From positions 1-64,000 of the forward strand of contig QJWJ01000430.1 in NCBI GenBank assembly GCA_003235365.1: 64,000 nucleotides of DNA, given 5' to 3'. This document shows positions 36,964-46,560 of this stretch, piece by piece. Each line of letters starts with the position of its first letter. Within the stretch, counting starts at the first letter, position 1. The notes under the pieces were generated by a model, which ran no database searches, was not told the origin of the DNA, and saw only the letters and a list, made by a program, of their open reading frames with translations. This DNA comes from Deltaproteobacteria bacterium. GTDB taxonomy: Bacteria > Myxococcota_A > Polyangia > Polyangiales > Polyangiaceae. A program made the translations under genes and the position numbers.

Positions 36964-38697
36964 ATGTCCAACACCCGCCCGCTCGTCTCGTTTCGCCTCG
37001 CTCTGCTCAGCAGCCTCGGACTGCTGCACGCCTGTGGTGCTCGTTCCGCAGTGGACGCCGACCGCACCGACCCAATCGACGATTCGGGTCGGCAGACAGG
37101 TCCGCGTGCGACGGATCCGACCGCGCCTGATCCCTTCTCGAAGGTCGAGCCCACAGCGACGAACAACGTCACGCCGAGCTCACCCGTCGGGACGACGCCG
37201 GTGAACGTGCCATCGCCGACGCCACCTTCCATCCCGGTCCCTGCGCCCGTGATGACGAACGTCCCCGCGCCGCCCCCGACAGCAACCCCGCCGGTGCAGC
37301 CCATGCCCTCGACGATGGTGGACTCCGTGTGCGAAGGCCCGGAGGCCCGTCGCGGACTCAACCTCAGCCTGTGTGCGAACGGCATCACTCATCGCTTCGA
37401 CAACGCGGCATGTGAGTCGATCTACCCACGGCCAGAACCGGTCGTGTCGGCGGGCGCTGCCGAACTTCCACTACCACCTTCAACTGACGCGGGCATCGGC
37501 GGCGGACCAAACACGCAGGCGATGAACGACTTTTCCGCGTGCACTTCGGACAGTGACTGTACCGATGCGCCGCACGGCTACTGCAACCTCGGCGGCAACG
37601 AGCAGTGGGGTCGATACACGTACTGCAACTACGGCTGCGTCACCGACGACGATTGCGAAGGGGGCAACGTGTGCGAGTGCGGCGAAGGCATCGGTCAATG
37701 CGTCACCGCCCTATGTCGAGTGGATGGCGAGTGCGATCCGGGTCACGTATGCGCGCGCTTCGCGTTCGAGGACGGGTGTGGCACTTCGATTTCCTATGCT
37801 TGCACGACAGACCAGGACGAGTGTCGCACGGAAGCCGAATGCGATTTGGACACGCCTGCTGATCAGGGCGGGTGTAGACCGTCCTACCGCGCGGACGCTC
37901 CGGGAGCGCGCTGCGAGGGCATCAGCTGCGTCGAAGGCCGTCCCTTCCTCGTTCACGGTCAGGCGCGGGTCGCCGCAGCGGTCGAGAGAGGCGATTGGAT
38001 GGCACCCGTCTCACCGGGCTGGGAGCTCGATTCCGCAACTAGTGAGCAACTCGCCGCCCACTGGACGAGCATCGGGCAGATGGAACACGCGTCCATCGCC
38101 GCGTTTGCGCGCTTCTCCATGCAGCTGCTCTCGCTGGGAGCGCCACCTGAGCTGCTCGAGGCGACCCACCGCGCGATGGCCGACGAAACGCTCCACGCCC
38201 GGCTCGCGTTTGGTCTGGCAAGCCATTTCGGCGCGGCCGCCGTCGGACCAGGCCCGCTGAGCTTCGACGGAGCGCTGCAGAACGAAACACTCGAGTCGAT
38301 CACTCTCAACACCCTGCTCGAAGGTTGCATTGGCGAAACGTTCGCAGCGATGGAGGCGCGAACTGCGCTCGGCAGTTGCACCGACGCGGGAGTGCGCGCG
38401 GTCCTGCGACGAATCGTGGCGGACGAAACCGAGCACGCGCGGCTGGCGTGGCACTTCGTGCAATGGGCATTGCAGCGGGAGCCCGCGCTCGCACACGGTC
38501 TGCGCGCGCGCGTCGCCGAAGAACTCGAACTGGCACGACGAGCCGTAGGCGCGCCCGGTGAGTCGGATTCGGAGCTCTTGCGGTTCGGCGTCACGAGCGA
38601 TGCCCAACGCGCGGAGCTGCGAGTTGCGGTACTGGTCGATGTCGTTTCGCCGTGCCTCGACGCACTGATTGCACCGCACTCCCAACTCGCCGCCTGA
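36964..38697 (+). CDS. Lipoprotein with Cys-rich region and ferritin-like diiron domain
   Basis: The 577-residue product (ATG at 36964) has a lipobox (LHAC), a Pro/Thr-rich linker, then a Cys-rich middle (about 175-310, around 20 cysteines in EGF- or dickkopf-like spacing). From about residue 355 to the end it has a four-helix ferritin-like domain with a full diiron ligand pattern: Glu374, Glu408xxHis411 (DETLHAR), Glu458 and Glu488xxHis491 (DETEHAR). Such centres act as oxidases, oxygenases or peroxidases, or store iron. An exported, lipid-anchored, diiron-type protein is unusual. The substrate is unknown. A GNRA-loop hairpin follows the gene. Confidence 0.8.
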   Translation: MSNTRPLVSFRLALLSSLGLLHACGARSAVDADRTDPIDDSGRQTGPRATDPTAPDPFSKVEPTATNNVTPSSPVGTTPVNVPSPTPPSIPVPAPVMTNVPAPPPTATPPVQPMPSTMVDSVCEGPEARRGLNLSLCANGITHRFDNAACESIYPRPEPVVSAGAAELPLPPSTDAGIGGGPNTQAMNDFSACTSDSDCTDAPHGYCNLGGNEQWGRYTYCNYGCVTDDDCEGGNVCECGEGIGQCVTALCRVDGECDPGHVCARFAFEDGCGTSISYACTTDQDECRTEAECDLDTPADQGGCRPSYRADAPGARCEGISCVEGRPFLVHGQARVAAAVERGDWMAPVSPGWELDSATSEQLAAHWTSIGQMEHASIAAFARFSMQLLSLGAPPELLEATHRAMADETLHARLAFGLASHFGAAAVGPGPLSFDGALQNETLESITLNTLLEGCIGETFAAMEARTALGSCTDAGVRAVLRRIVADETEHARLAWHFVQWALQREPALAHGLRARVAEELELARRAVGAPGESDSELLRFGVTSDAQRAELRVAVLVDVVSPCLDALIAPHSQLAA

Positions 38698-38720
38698 GCG
38701 GCCCGGGCACGTCGTTGACA

Positions 38721-38738
38721 GACCGCGGAAACGCGGTC
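38721..38738. terminator. Hairpin with GAAA tetraloop between convergent genes
   Basis: A perfect 7-bp stem GACCGCG/CGCGGTC is closed by GAAA, a stable GNRA tetraloop. It lies midway between the ferritin-domain lipoprotein stop and the convergent isoaspartyl peptidase stop and could serve both. No T-run follows. Confidence 0.5.
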
Positions 38739-38777
38739 GCCCTGCGCCCGAACGCGCACTCGCGGCCGCAGGGTGCG

Positions 38778-39836
38778 TCACTCGTCCGCGTAGATCGCCG
38801 TCGTGACGACGCCGTGAACGTCAATCGAACCGCGGAACATTCCCAGGTCGTTCATCCCAAACACGACATTACCGTCCCGGTCCATCGCGATGACACCACC
38901 GCTCGCCCCAACGGCAGCCAGTTCGCCGTCGATGACGGCTCGCACGGCTTCCGTCAAGGTCACCCCCAGATAGCGGACGCGCGCGCAAATGTCGTGAGCC
39001 GCCGCAATCCGTAGGAAGGCCTCGCCCTGCCCGGTCGCTGACACCGCCGCGCTGCGGTTGTCGGCATAGGTCCCCGCACCGACAATCGGCGAGTCACCAA
39101 CTCGGCCCCAGCGTTTGTTCGCAAGCCCCCCCGTCGAGGTTGCCGCCGCCAAGTCGCCGTGAGCATCCAGAGCAACCGCTCCGACGGTGCCAAACTCGTG
39201 CCCATCCTGCTCCGCGGCAGGTAATTCGTCATCAGCGACGGGCTCCCCGACGAGCCGCCGCCACTGCGACAGCCGAGATGCGGTGACGAAGTACTCGGGG
39301 GTCTCCATACGCAGGTTGCGTTCCTGAGCGAAGGACTCCGCGCCGCTGCCTGCCAGAAGCACATAGGGCGAGTTCATCACCTCTCGAGCAGCCAGGACCG
39401 GATTGCGCACACCCCGTACCCCGGCCACGGCTCCGCTCCTCAACCCCTGGCCGTGCATGATGCACGCGTCCATCTCCACGTGCCCCTCGTGGTTGAGCAC
39501 CGACCCTCGACCTGCGTTGAAGCCGGGGCTGTCCTCCAGTAGAGCAACCGCAGCAACGACGGCGTCGAGACTACTGCCGCTCTGCGCAAGTACGGCGTGG
39601 CCCGCCTCGAGCGCCCGCCGTAACTCAGAGTGGTAGTGAGCTTGCTGCTCTTGGCTCAGGCCCCCCGCGACGTCCGGACTGGCTGCGGCGCGGGGCGTTT
39701 CCGCAAGAAGTTCGTTGGAGCGCCCTCCTGCGCGGACGTTCGTCGATGGGCCCGGGCGCGCGCGCAACAATCGGCCAGCGCCACCGTGAACGGCGATGGC
39801 AACCCTGGGTTCGCCGTGTGGACCACCCTTGCTCAT
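38778..39836 (-). CDS. Isoaspartyl peptidase / plant-type L-asparaginase (Ntn hydrolase)
   Basis: The 352-residue protein is a self-cleaving Ntn hydrolase. It has AVHGGAG near the N terminus, FNAGRGSVLN (106-115) and the cleavage and nucleophile site GTVGAVALD with Thr217, followed by TSTGGLANKRWGRVGDSPIVGAGTYA-type substrate-binding sequence. It should be cut into alpha and beta chains and hydrolyse beta-aspartyl dipeptides or L-asparagine. An extra stretch of about 35 residues (25-60, Arg/Ala/Pro-rich) interrupts the first helix region. No signal peptide is seen. The gene starts 22 nt after the cyclic-nucleotide-binding gene, so the two are probably an operon. Confidence 0.9.
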   Translation of the reverse strand: MSKGGPHGEPRVAIAVHGGAGRLLRARPGPSTNVRAGGRSNELLAETPRAAASPDVAGGLSQEQQAHYHSELRRALEAGHAVLAQSGSSLDAVVAAVALLEDSPGFNAGRGSVLNHEGHVEMDACIMHGQGLRSGAVAGVRGVRNPVLAAREVMNSPYVLLAGSGAESFAQERNLRMETPEYFVTASRLSQWRRLVGEPVADDELPAAEQDGHEFGTVGAVALDAHGDLAAATSTGGLANKRWGRVGDSPIVGAGTYADNRSAAVSATGQGEAFLRIAAAHDICARVRYLGVTLTEAVRAVIDGELAAVGASGGVIAMDRDGNVVFGMNDLGMFRGSIDVHGVVTTAIYADE

Positions 39837-39858
39837 GTCGACTCCCGACTCGCGTCCG

Positions 39859-40740
39859 TCACATCACGACGTCGAGGAGCTGCGCTCGAGCCATGTGGCG
39901 GTTGAGCTGCTCTTCGTAGGCGGGGATCATTTCGTCGAGATAGATGATCGCTTGCACCGAATCGCTCTTCTCGACGCGACCACTGATCGGGATCTCCTGC
40001 CCATCGAGCAGCAGCGTCATCGACAACTCAGCGTCGACCTTCACCGAGTCGGGCGGTTCGGCAACGTACAGCCACTCCGTCGAAAGTGCCAATACGGGCC
40101 GCTCCACACCGTCGGGCAACTTCACCGCTGTCGGGACCAGACGCGACGGCTCGACCAGGTAGTGGATCTTGCGGTTCTGTTCGATTAGTGCGTCGAGCTC
40201 CTCGAACAGCGCTGCGTGCAGCGGATTATCCTCACTTTCGAGGATCGCCTCTCGCATGCGCTTCATCGCCTTTTGAGTATTGACGATGTTCTCGCGCATC
40301 TCACCAAGGCGCCGCCGATCCCTGCCAATCTTTCGGGAAGCCAAGCGCAACAAGTTGCGCTGGAACACGAACCCGATCTGGGCATGCTCTCGCAGAAACT
40401 TCTCGAGCGCGGCGGCCGCGACGGCCAGCATCAACACGGGGCCCTTTGCCACGACCTCCAGGTTTCGAGATTCCCCGGTGAGCGCGCTCAGCTCGCCGAT
40501 TGGCGCGTAAGGGTGAACCTCGAACAGTTCATCATCCTCGCTGCGCACACTCAGCGCACCCTCCACCAGAATGCGCAAAAAATCCGACTGCGCGCCAACA
40601 GTAAACACTTTCTGTTCATCATCGAAGCGCTGGGGTTCGAACACCGAGAGCAACGTCGACGTATCGGCTTCGCTGAAACCAGCGAAGAGCGGCAGGTCAC
40701 GAACCAGAGTTGCAGCGATGGCGGGCTTGTCGAGTTCCAT
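39859..40740 (-). CDS. Cyclic-nucleotide-binding-domain protein with C-terminal PilZ-like domain
   Basis: The frame is open back to 41250, but family-like sequence starts at the ATG at 40740 (293 residues). Residues about 10-125 form a CRP-type cyclic-nucleotide-binding beta roll (LPLFAGFSEADTSTLLSVF, then the phosphate-binding-cassette-like PIGELSALTGESRNLEVVA). A coiled-coil-like helix (about 125-185) leads to a C-terminal beta domain (about 195-270: ALSTEWLYVAE, then ISGRVEKSD), which could be a PilZ-like barrel; the RxxxR motif is not obvious. There is no DNA-binding helix-turn-helix. It probably senses a nucleotide and acts by protein contact. Confidence 0.75.
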   Translation of the reverse strand: MELDKPAIAATLVRDLPLFAGFSEADTSTLLSVFEPQRFDDEQKVFTVGAQSDFLRILVEGALSVRSEDDELFEVHPYAPIGELSALTGESRNLEVVAKGPVLMLAVAAAALEKFLREHAQIGFVFQRNLLRLASRKIGRDRRRLGEMRENIVNTQKAMKRMREAILESEDNPLHAALFEELDALIEQNRKIHYLVEPSRLVPTAVKLPDGVERPVLALSTEWLYVAEPPDSVKVDAELSMTLLLDGQEIPISGRVEKSDSVQAIIYLDEMIPAYEEQLNRHMARAQLLDVVM

Positions 40741-40894
40741 ACCGCTGCAATACGAGGTCCGGGGTGGGAGGCGCAAACGGTTTGTGACACCCGCCGCTCG
40801 ATTCGCCGGGGTCGTCCCTGCAGTGCGAGTGAACGACGCACCTTGCCGTCGCAGTCGAACCACGGAACGAGGCGGAGCGGCGGGGCGGTGTCGC

Positions 40895-42634
40895 TCAACG
40901 CTGCCCGACTGCGCCATCGCGCAGCGCGTCTCGTCGCCCCGTCGGCCATGGCATGCAGTTGGAATCCGAGCCCGCGACGGAATAAACGAGCACCTGCCGC
41001 TGTCGGTCTTCGCCGTCCTTGAGACTGACGACGATGTCGAGCTGGCCATCGCCGTCGGCATCGGCAATGGTTGGAACCGGCATCGCCCCGCGGCCGGGCA
41101 GTGCCAGCGAATGCAGCTCGTTTCCGCCCGCGTCGAGCACCACGAGATGCCCCTTGCCGTCGTCGGGCGAGTAGGTGTTGAACACCACCTCTGGCACGCC
41201 GTCGCGCGACAGATCTGCAATGGCGACACCGGCGGTGAGGACGCGTTCATCAGTGGTATAGGTGTACGACCACAGGCGGCGGGCGGAAGCGCTCACGGCG
41301 TGGATACGGCCATCGAACCCGGCAAACACGAGCTCCGGGCCCGTTTCGTCAGGCGTCAGGTCGGCAACGCTGACTTGATTGGTCGCCCCGACCACGTTGG
41401 TTCCGTCGAAATCCCAAAGCCCCGCGAGGTAGTCGGGTAAGTGAACGGGGGTTTCCCAGCCATCGAGCCGCGTCCCGTCGGGGCGAAACGCCCACAACGC
41501 AACACCTTTGAAGCGATCGCTCTGCGCGGCGTTCTGCACCGACCCCAACGCGATCAGGTCGAGCTCTCCATCGCCATCCAGGTCGGCCAGCGCCGGTGCA
41601 GTGTTGGTGAAGTGTGCCTGCAAGGCTGATTCCTCGTCTTCCGCCCAGCCCTGCTTCGCTTCGTCCAAATCGTGTAGAAACCGCACACCGTTGGTCTTCG
41701 TGGGGTGCTCGAACATCGGATCGGCATCGAAGGCCGTGCCATCGCCACGATGCAGACTCACGTAGGCGTTGTCCTGCGGGGCAAAGATGTCTACCGCCCC
41801 GTCCGAATCGAGGTCGCCCAGCGCGAGCGTCTGATCGAACCCGCCCTGTGTGTAGCAGCGATCGTCGCACCCGGAAGCCCCCGTGGTGTTTGGAGGAAAG
41901 CCTTCGGCAACCTCGCCGTTCAATTCGAAAGCGATGACGATGTCGAGGCGATCGTTCGCCGACAGCTTGTTGGTGGTGACGGCGACGAGCTCGTATTCGC
42001 CGTCAGCGTCGATGTCGCCCGCGGCCAGCGCACGCAACTCGTCGCGCCACGACACCGGAAAACCCGGCACGGTTTGCCCCATCGAATCCCAAACCCAAAT
42101 TTGATCCCGAGAAGCAACGGCTACTTCGAGCCCCTCCACCTCGGGTAGCAAGTCGGCGACGACGGGCGATGCCCAAATCCGCCCACCGTCCGCCTCGGCG
42201 CGAAATACGATCTCGTTGTCGAGGTGCCACCCCAAGACCAGCCCGTCTCTCGGCACCACCACTTCGGGCTGCCCGTCGCCATCCAGATCCGCAACGGCAG
42301 GTGAGGCGAGCCAGGCCTCGTGCCAACGATCGCTGAGCGTGGCAACCAACTCGGGCTCCGCCACGTCAGGGCTACCGCCGGCAGCTTCACACGTCGCGCC
42401 CGGCAATTCGATGGCACCCGGGCCTGCGCCGCTCGGCGACTGCCGTCGGTCGCCACCAGGGTCATCGTCGGACGTCTCGCCGTTTCCGCAGGCCGCCACG
42501 AACAACGCGCCCAACGAAACCAACGCCCACAAGCGAGCCTCCGAACGCCGCGAACACTCGTGCGCGTGGGTCGCGCGCAGAACTCTCGGGAAGGTGGCCG
42601 GCAGCGAGTCCCGCGAATCGTGTGTCGTTCCCAC
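40895..42634 (-). CDS. FG-GAP/VCBS-repeat lipoprotein
   Basis: From a GTG at 42634 the 579-residue product has a long N-terminal segment, then a hydrophobic stretch with lipobox (VAAC). It has at least six FG-GAP-type units with calcium-binding DxDxDG loops: ADLDGDGQPEVV, GDIDADGEYELV, GDLDSDGAVDIF, ADLDGDGELDLI, ADLSRDGVPEVV and ADADGDGQLDIV. Such proteins form integrin-like beta propellers and sit outside the cell. The start is uncertain because no good signal peptide start was found close to the lipobox; upstream frame remains open to 42895. Divergent from the nifJ gene. Confidence 0.8.
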   Translation of the reverse strand: MGTTHDSRDSLPATFPRVLRATHAHECSRRSEARLWALVSLGALFVAACGNGETSDDDPGGDRRQSPSGAGPGAIELPGATCEAAGGSPDVAEPELVATLSDRWHEAWLASPAVADLDGDGQPEVVVPRDGLVLGWHLDNEIVFRAEADGGRIWASPVVADLLPEVEGLEVAVASRDQIWVWDSMGQTVPGFPVSWRDELRALAAGDIDADGEYELVAVTTNKLSANDRLDIVIAFELNGEVAEGFPPNTTGASGCDDRCYTQGGFDQTLALGDLDSDGAVDIFAPQDNAYVSLHRGDGTAFDADPMFEHPTKTNGVRFLHDLDEAKQGWAEDEESALQAHFTNTAPALADLDGDGELDLIALGSVQNAAQSDRFKGVALWAFRPDGTRLDGWETPVHLPDYLAGLWDFDGTNVVGATNQVSVADLTPDETGPELVFAGFDGRIHAVSASARRLWSYTYTTDERVLTAGVAIADLSRDGVPEVVFNTYSPDDGKGHLVVLDAGGNELHSLALPGRGAMPVPTIADADGDGQLDIVVSLKDGEDRQRQVLVYSVAGSDSNCMPWPTGRRDALRDGAVGQR

Positions 42635-42918
42635 GACTGGAAACGTGGCTCGCCGAGCGGGGGACGCGCAAGAGATCTGTGAACGCGCCCGGACGACCGC
42701 AGGATTTGCGCAGCGCGGGGGCCAACGTGTGCCCGGCAAACGAACGCGCCACAGCGACGACCCGATGTCGGTTCGTGAAGGTTCCGACCAAACGGAGGCC
42801 GATCTGCGCCCAGTTCGTTGCGCAATGTTCGGCTGTCCCCACGCGCGGCGATCCTCCAAATTGATCAATGACCTGTTGCCGCTGCGACTCGGCACGACAC
42901 CTGCACTTGCCCGTGCTC
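42635..42918. promoter_or_regulatory. Divergent spacer before nifJ
   Basis: This 284-nt gap should hold the promoters of the FG-GAP lipoprotein and pyruvate:ferredoxin oxidoreductase genes. I see no clear -35/-10 pair, operator or ribosome binding site in it. Confidence 0.4.
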
Positions 42919-45900
42919 ATGGGCCCCCGCATCATCCAAGACGCCAACGAAGCCGTCGCGTCGATCGCCTACCGACTCAGTGAAGTGATCGCCATCTACC
43001 CAATCACTCCCGCGTCACCCATGGGCGAGTGGGCCGACGATTGGGCGACTCACGAACGCCCCAACGTGTTCGGCTCCGTACCGGTCGTCGCAGAGATGCA
43101 AGCGGAAGGCGGAGCGGCAGGCGCCGTCCACGGCGCACTTCAAGCGGGCGCCTTGTCGACGACCTTCACGGCGTCCCAAGGCCTGTTGCTCATGATCCCG
43201 AATCTCTACAAGATCGCGGGTGAGCTGACTCCGTGCGTCATCCACGTCGCAGCGCGCAGCCTCGCCAGCCACGCCCTGAGCATCTTTTGCGACCACTCGG
43301 ACGTCATGGCGTGCCGCCAAACGGGTTTCGCCCTGTTGGCTTCGGACTCGGTACAACAGGCCCAGGACTTCGCTTGCGTGGCTCACGCGTCGACGCTGCG
43401 CAGCCGCGTTCCGTTCTTGCACTTCTTCGACGGGTTTCGAACGTCTCACGAGCTGATGCAAGTGGACGAACTGTCGGACGACGACCTTCGTGCCGCGGTC
43501 GATCATCGATTGATCGACGAGCACCGGCGACGCGCCCTGTCACCGGATGCTCCGGTGGTACGTGGCACAGCGCAGAATCCGGACGCGTTCTTCCAAGCCC
43601 GTGAAGCGGTCAACCCCTACTACGACGCTTGCGTAGGTGTCGTCGAAGAAGAACTTGCGAAGTTCGGGGAACGCACCGGACGTCACCACCGGCTGTTCCA
43701 GTATCACGGACACCCAGAGGCCGAGCACGTCGTGGTTTGCATGGGCTCAGCCGGCCAGACCGTCGCACAATCCGTGCAGGCGCTCAACGCCGAAGGTGCC
43801 CGACTGGGCGTGGTTCAGGTGGCGCTGTATCGGCCGTTCTCCGTCGAACGCTTCGTCGCAGCGCTACCAACGACGGTCAAACGCATCGCCGTCCTCGACC
43901 GCACCAAGGAACCCGGTTCGATCGGTGATCCGCTGTACCTCGACATCGTCGCTGCGATCGCGCGAGGTTGGGCGGGGGAGCAGCCGCCGCTGGTGCTGGG
44001 TGGCCGCTATGGATTGTCTTCGAAAGAGTTCACGCCGCAAATGGTTCGCGCCGTCTTCGATGCACTCGGCCAGCCGACACCCCCTCGAACGTTCACCGTA
44101 GGCATCAATGATGACGTCACTCATCTGAGCCTACCCGAAGCAAGACCGCTCGACCCGCTCGGCCAGGGGGTCACGCAGGCGTTGTTCTACGGCCTCGGCT
44201 CTGATGGCACCGTCGGCGCCAACAAGAACAGCATCAAGATCATCGGCGAGGAGACTGACCTGCACGTCCAAGGCTATTTCGTCTACGACTCGAAGAAAGC
44301 CGGCGCGGTGACGGTGTCGCACTTGCGCTTCGGGCCTGAGCCCATCGCTGCCCCCTACCTGATCGACGAGGCCGACTTCGTTGCTTGCCACCAGTTCGAC
44401 TTCCTGGCTCAGCGCGACGTCTTGGAGCGCGCAAAACCGGGTGGCGTCTTCTTGCTCAACTCGCCCTACGCCGCCGATCGAGTGTGGAAACACTTGCCAG
44501 CCGAGGTGCAGCAGCAAATCCGAAGTAAGTCGCTGACCTTCTACGTGATGGACGCGTACCGGGTGGCCCAGCAAGCTGGGATGGGTCGCCGTATCAACAC
44601 GGTCATGCAGACAGCGTTCTTCGCGATCTCCGGCGTGCTTCCCAAGGACGTCGCGATCGAGAAGATCAAAGGCGCCATCCGCAAAAGCTACGAAAAGAAA
44701 GGGCCGGAGCTCGTGCGCCGGAACTTGGAAGCCGTCGATACCGCACTCGACCACCTGCATCGCGTGGACGTTCCGACCAACGGCGAGGCCGGTTTGCCGC
44801 GTCCGCCCGTCGTGCCACGGCATGCCCCGGACTTCGTACAACGCGTCACCGCGATGCTGCTCGCCGGCAAGGGCGACTCACTGCCAGTCAGCGCCTTTCC
44901 CGTCGACGGAACGTGGCCGACGGCGACGAGCCAGTGGGAAAAGCGGAACATCGCCACCGAGATCCCGGTGTGGGACCCGCAGGTGTGCATCCAATGCAAC
45001 AAGTGCGTTCTGGTGTGTCCCCACGCGGCGATCCGCGCCAAGGTGTACGACCAAACAGCAACCGCGGGAGCCCCGGACGGCTTCAAGTGGGTCAACTGGA
45101 AGAGCCCACCTTTCAAAGGCCAGGCGTACACCATCGCCGTCGCACCCGAGGACTGCACCGGGTGCCGTCTGTGCGCTCAGGTCTGCCCGGCGAAAGACAA
45201 AGGCAATCCGCGGCACAAGGCGCTGGACATGGCCGATCAACGACCGCTGCGTGAAGCGGAAGGCGAGCGCTTCGACTTCTTTCTGAAGCTACCCGAAGTC
45301 GACCCCAAGCGCGTACCCCTCGACGTCAAAGGCACCCAGCTGCTCAGGCCGCTCATCGAGTACTCCGGGGCGTGTCCGGGTTGCGGGGAGACACCCTACA
45401 TCAAGCTGCTCACCCAGCTGTTCGGCGATCGTGCACTCATCGCGAACGCCACCGGCTGCTCATCGATCTATGGCGGAAACCTGCCCACGACCCCATACGC
45501 GACGAACGCGGATGGGCGCGGGCCTGCTTGGTCGAATTCGCTGTTCGAAGACAATGCCGAGTTCGGGTTCGGGATGCGCCTGGCATTGGACGCCCAGCGC
45601 GCAGCAGCGGTAGAGCTGCTTCGCCCGCTGACGTCCAGTATCGGGGATGAGCTGGTCGATGCGTTACTTTCCTCGCCGCAGACCACAGCCAGCGAAATCG
45701 ACGCTCAACGACAAAGGGTGACGATTCTGAGAGAGAAGCTCGCCGCGCTCGAAAACAACCAGGACGCAGGGCGCCTCATGACGCTTGCGGAGCACTTCGT
45801 CAACAAGAGCGTTTGGCTCGTCGGAGGCGATGGCTGGGCCTATGACATCGGCTATGGCGGCCTCGACCACGTGCTCGCTTCCCACCGCAACATCAACGTC

Positions 45901-46560
45901 CTGGTTCTGGACACCGAAGTCTACTCGAACACGGGTGGGCAGCAGTCCAAAGCGACGCCGCTGGGTGCTGCGGCGAAGTTCGCCATGGCCGGCAAGGGGG
46001 TCCCCAAGAAGGATCTCGGCTTGTTGGCCATGAGCTACGGCCATGTCTACGTGGCGCGCGTCGCATTTGGCGCCAAAGACGCACAGACGGTGCGCGCCTT
46101 CGTCGAAGCCGAAGCGCACCCCGGGCCATCACTGATCATTGCCTACAGCCATTGCATTGCTCACGGCTACGATCTGAGTATGGGTGCCGATCAACAGAGG
46201 CTCGCCGTCCAGTCCGGCGCGTGGCCACTATTCCGCTTCGATCCGCGTCGGGCAGCGGCCGGCGATCCGCCGTTGCTGCTCGACTCCGGACACCCCAACA
46301 AGAAGCTCCGCGAGTACATGCTCAACGAAACGCGCTTCCGAATGGTCGAGAAACTCGACCCGAAGCGCTTCGCACATTTGCTGGACGCGGCGCAGCGCTA
46401 CGCGGACCAACACACCAGCGTCTACGAGCAGCTGGCGCATCTCATCGTTCCACCCGGCACGGCACCGTCGCTACGCCCCGACGCGCAGGACGATCCAGCT
46501 GGGGACGACAAGAAGCCTGACTCCAAACCAGCGGCGCCCGTCGCCAAGGAGGCCAACTAA
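42919..46560 (+). CDS. nifJ: Pyruvate:ferredoxin (flavodoxin) oxidoreductase
   Basis: The 1213-residue enzyme is the single-chain type. Domain I begins VASIAYRLSEVIAIYPITPASPMGE and carries the catalytic pyruvate-binding segment. A ferredoxin-like domain holds two 4Fe-4S motifs, CIQCNKCVLVCP (from Cys690) and CTGCRLCAQVCP. The thiamine-diphosphate domain has CPGCGETPY (from Cys819) and GGDGWAYDIGYGGLDHV. The enzyme converts pyruvate and CoA to acetyl-CoA and CO2, passing electrons to ferredoxin or flavodoxin; it is often oxygen-sensitive. The ATG at 42919 is chosen over 42868 because the conserved start lies there. The stop codon abuts the next start, so both are co-translated. Confidence 0.95.
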   Translation: MGPRIIQDANEAVASIAYRLSEVIAIYPITPASPMGEWADDWATHERPNVFGSVPVVAEMQAEGGAAGAVHGALQAGALSTTFTASQGLLLMIPNLYKIAGELTPCVIHVAARSLASHALSIFCDHSDVMACRQTGFALLASDSVQQAQDFACVAHASTLRSRVPFLHFFDGFRTSHELMQVDELSDDDLRAAVDHRLIDEHRRRALSPDAPVVRGTAQNPDAFFQAREAVNPYYDACVGVVEEELAKFGERTGRHHRLFQYHGHPEAEHVVVCMGSAGQTVAQSVQALNAEGARLGVVQVALYRPFSVERFVAALPTTVKRIAVLDRTKEPGSIGDPLYLDIVAAIARGWAGEQPPLVLGGRYGLSSKEFTPQMVRAVFDALGQPTPPRTFTVGINDDVTHLSLPEARPLDPLGQGVTQALFYGLGSDGTVGANKNSIKIIGEETDLHVQGYFVYDSKKAGAVTVSHLRFGPEPIAAPYLIDEADFVACHQFDFLAQRDVLERAKPGGVFLLNSPYAADRVWKHLPAEVQQQIRSKSLTFYVMDAYRVAQQAGMGRRINTVMQTAFFAISGVLPKDVAIEKIKGAIRKSYEKKGPELVRRNLEAVDTALDHLHRVDVPTNGEAGLPRPPVVPRHAPDFVQRVTAMLLAGKGDSLPVSAFPVDGTWPTATSQWEKRNIATEIPVWDPQVCIQCNKCVLVCPHAAIRAKVYDQTATAGAPDGFKWVNWKSPPFKGQAYTIAVAPEDCTGCRLCAQVCPAKDKGNPRHKALDMADQRPLREAEGERFDFFLKLPEVDPKRVPLDVKGTQLLRPLIEYSGACPGCGETPYIKLLTQLFGDRALIANATGCSSIYGGNLPTTPYATNADGRGPAWSNSLFEDNAEFGFGMRLALDAQRAAAVELLRPLTSSIGDELVDALLSSPQTTASEIDAQRQRVTILREKLAALENNQDAGRLMTLAEHFVNKSVWLVGGDGWAYDIGYGGLDHVLASHRNINVLVLDTEVYSNTGGQQSKATPLGAAAKFAMAGKGVPKKDLGLLAMSYGHVYVARVAFGAKDAQTVRAFVEAEAHPGPSLIIAYSHCIAHGYDLSMGADQQRLAVQSGAWPLFRFDPRRAAAGDPPLLLDSGHPNKKLREYMLNETRFRMVEKLDPKRFAHLLDAAQRYADQHTSVYEQLAHLIVPPGTAPSLRPDAQDDPAGDDKKPDSKPAAPVAKEAN

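Noticed and set aside
40741-41250. Upstream extension of the cyclic-nucleotide-binding gene
   Set aside because: The 170 extra codons overlap the 3' part of the FG-GAP lipoprotein gene on the same strand in another frame and show no family-like sequence; the ATG at 40740 fits the domain start.
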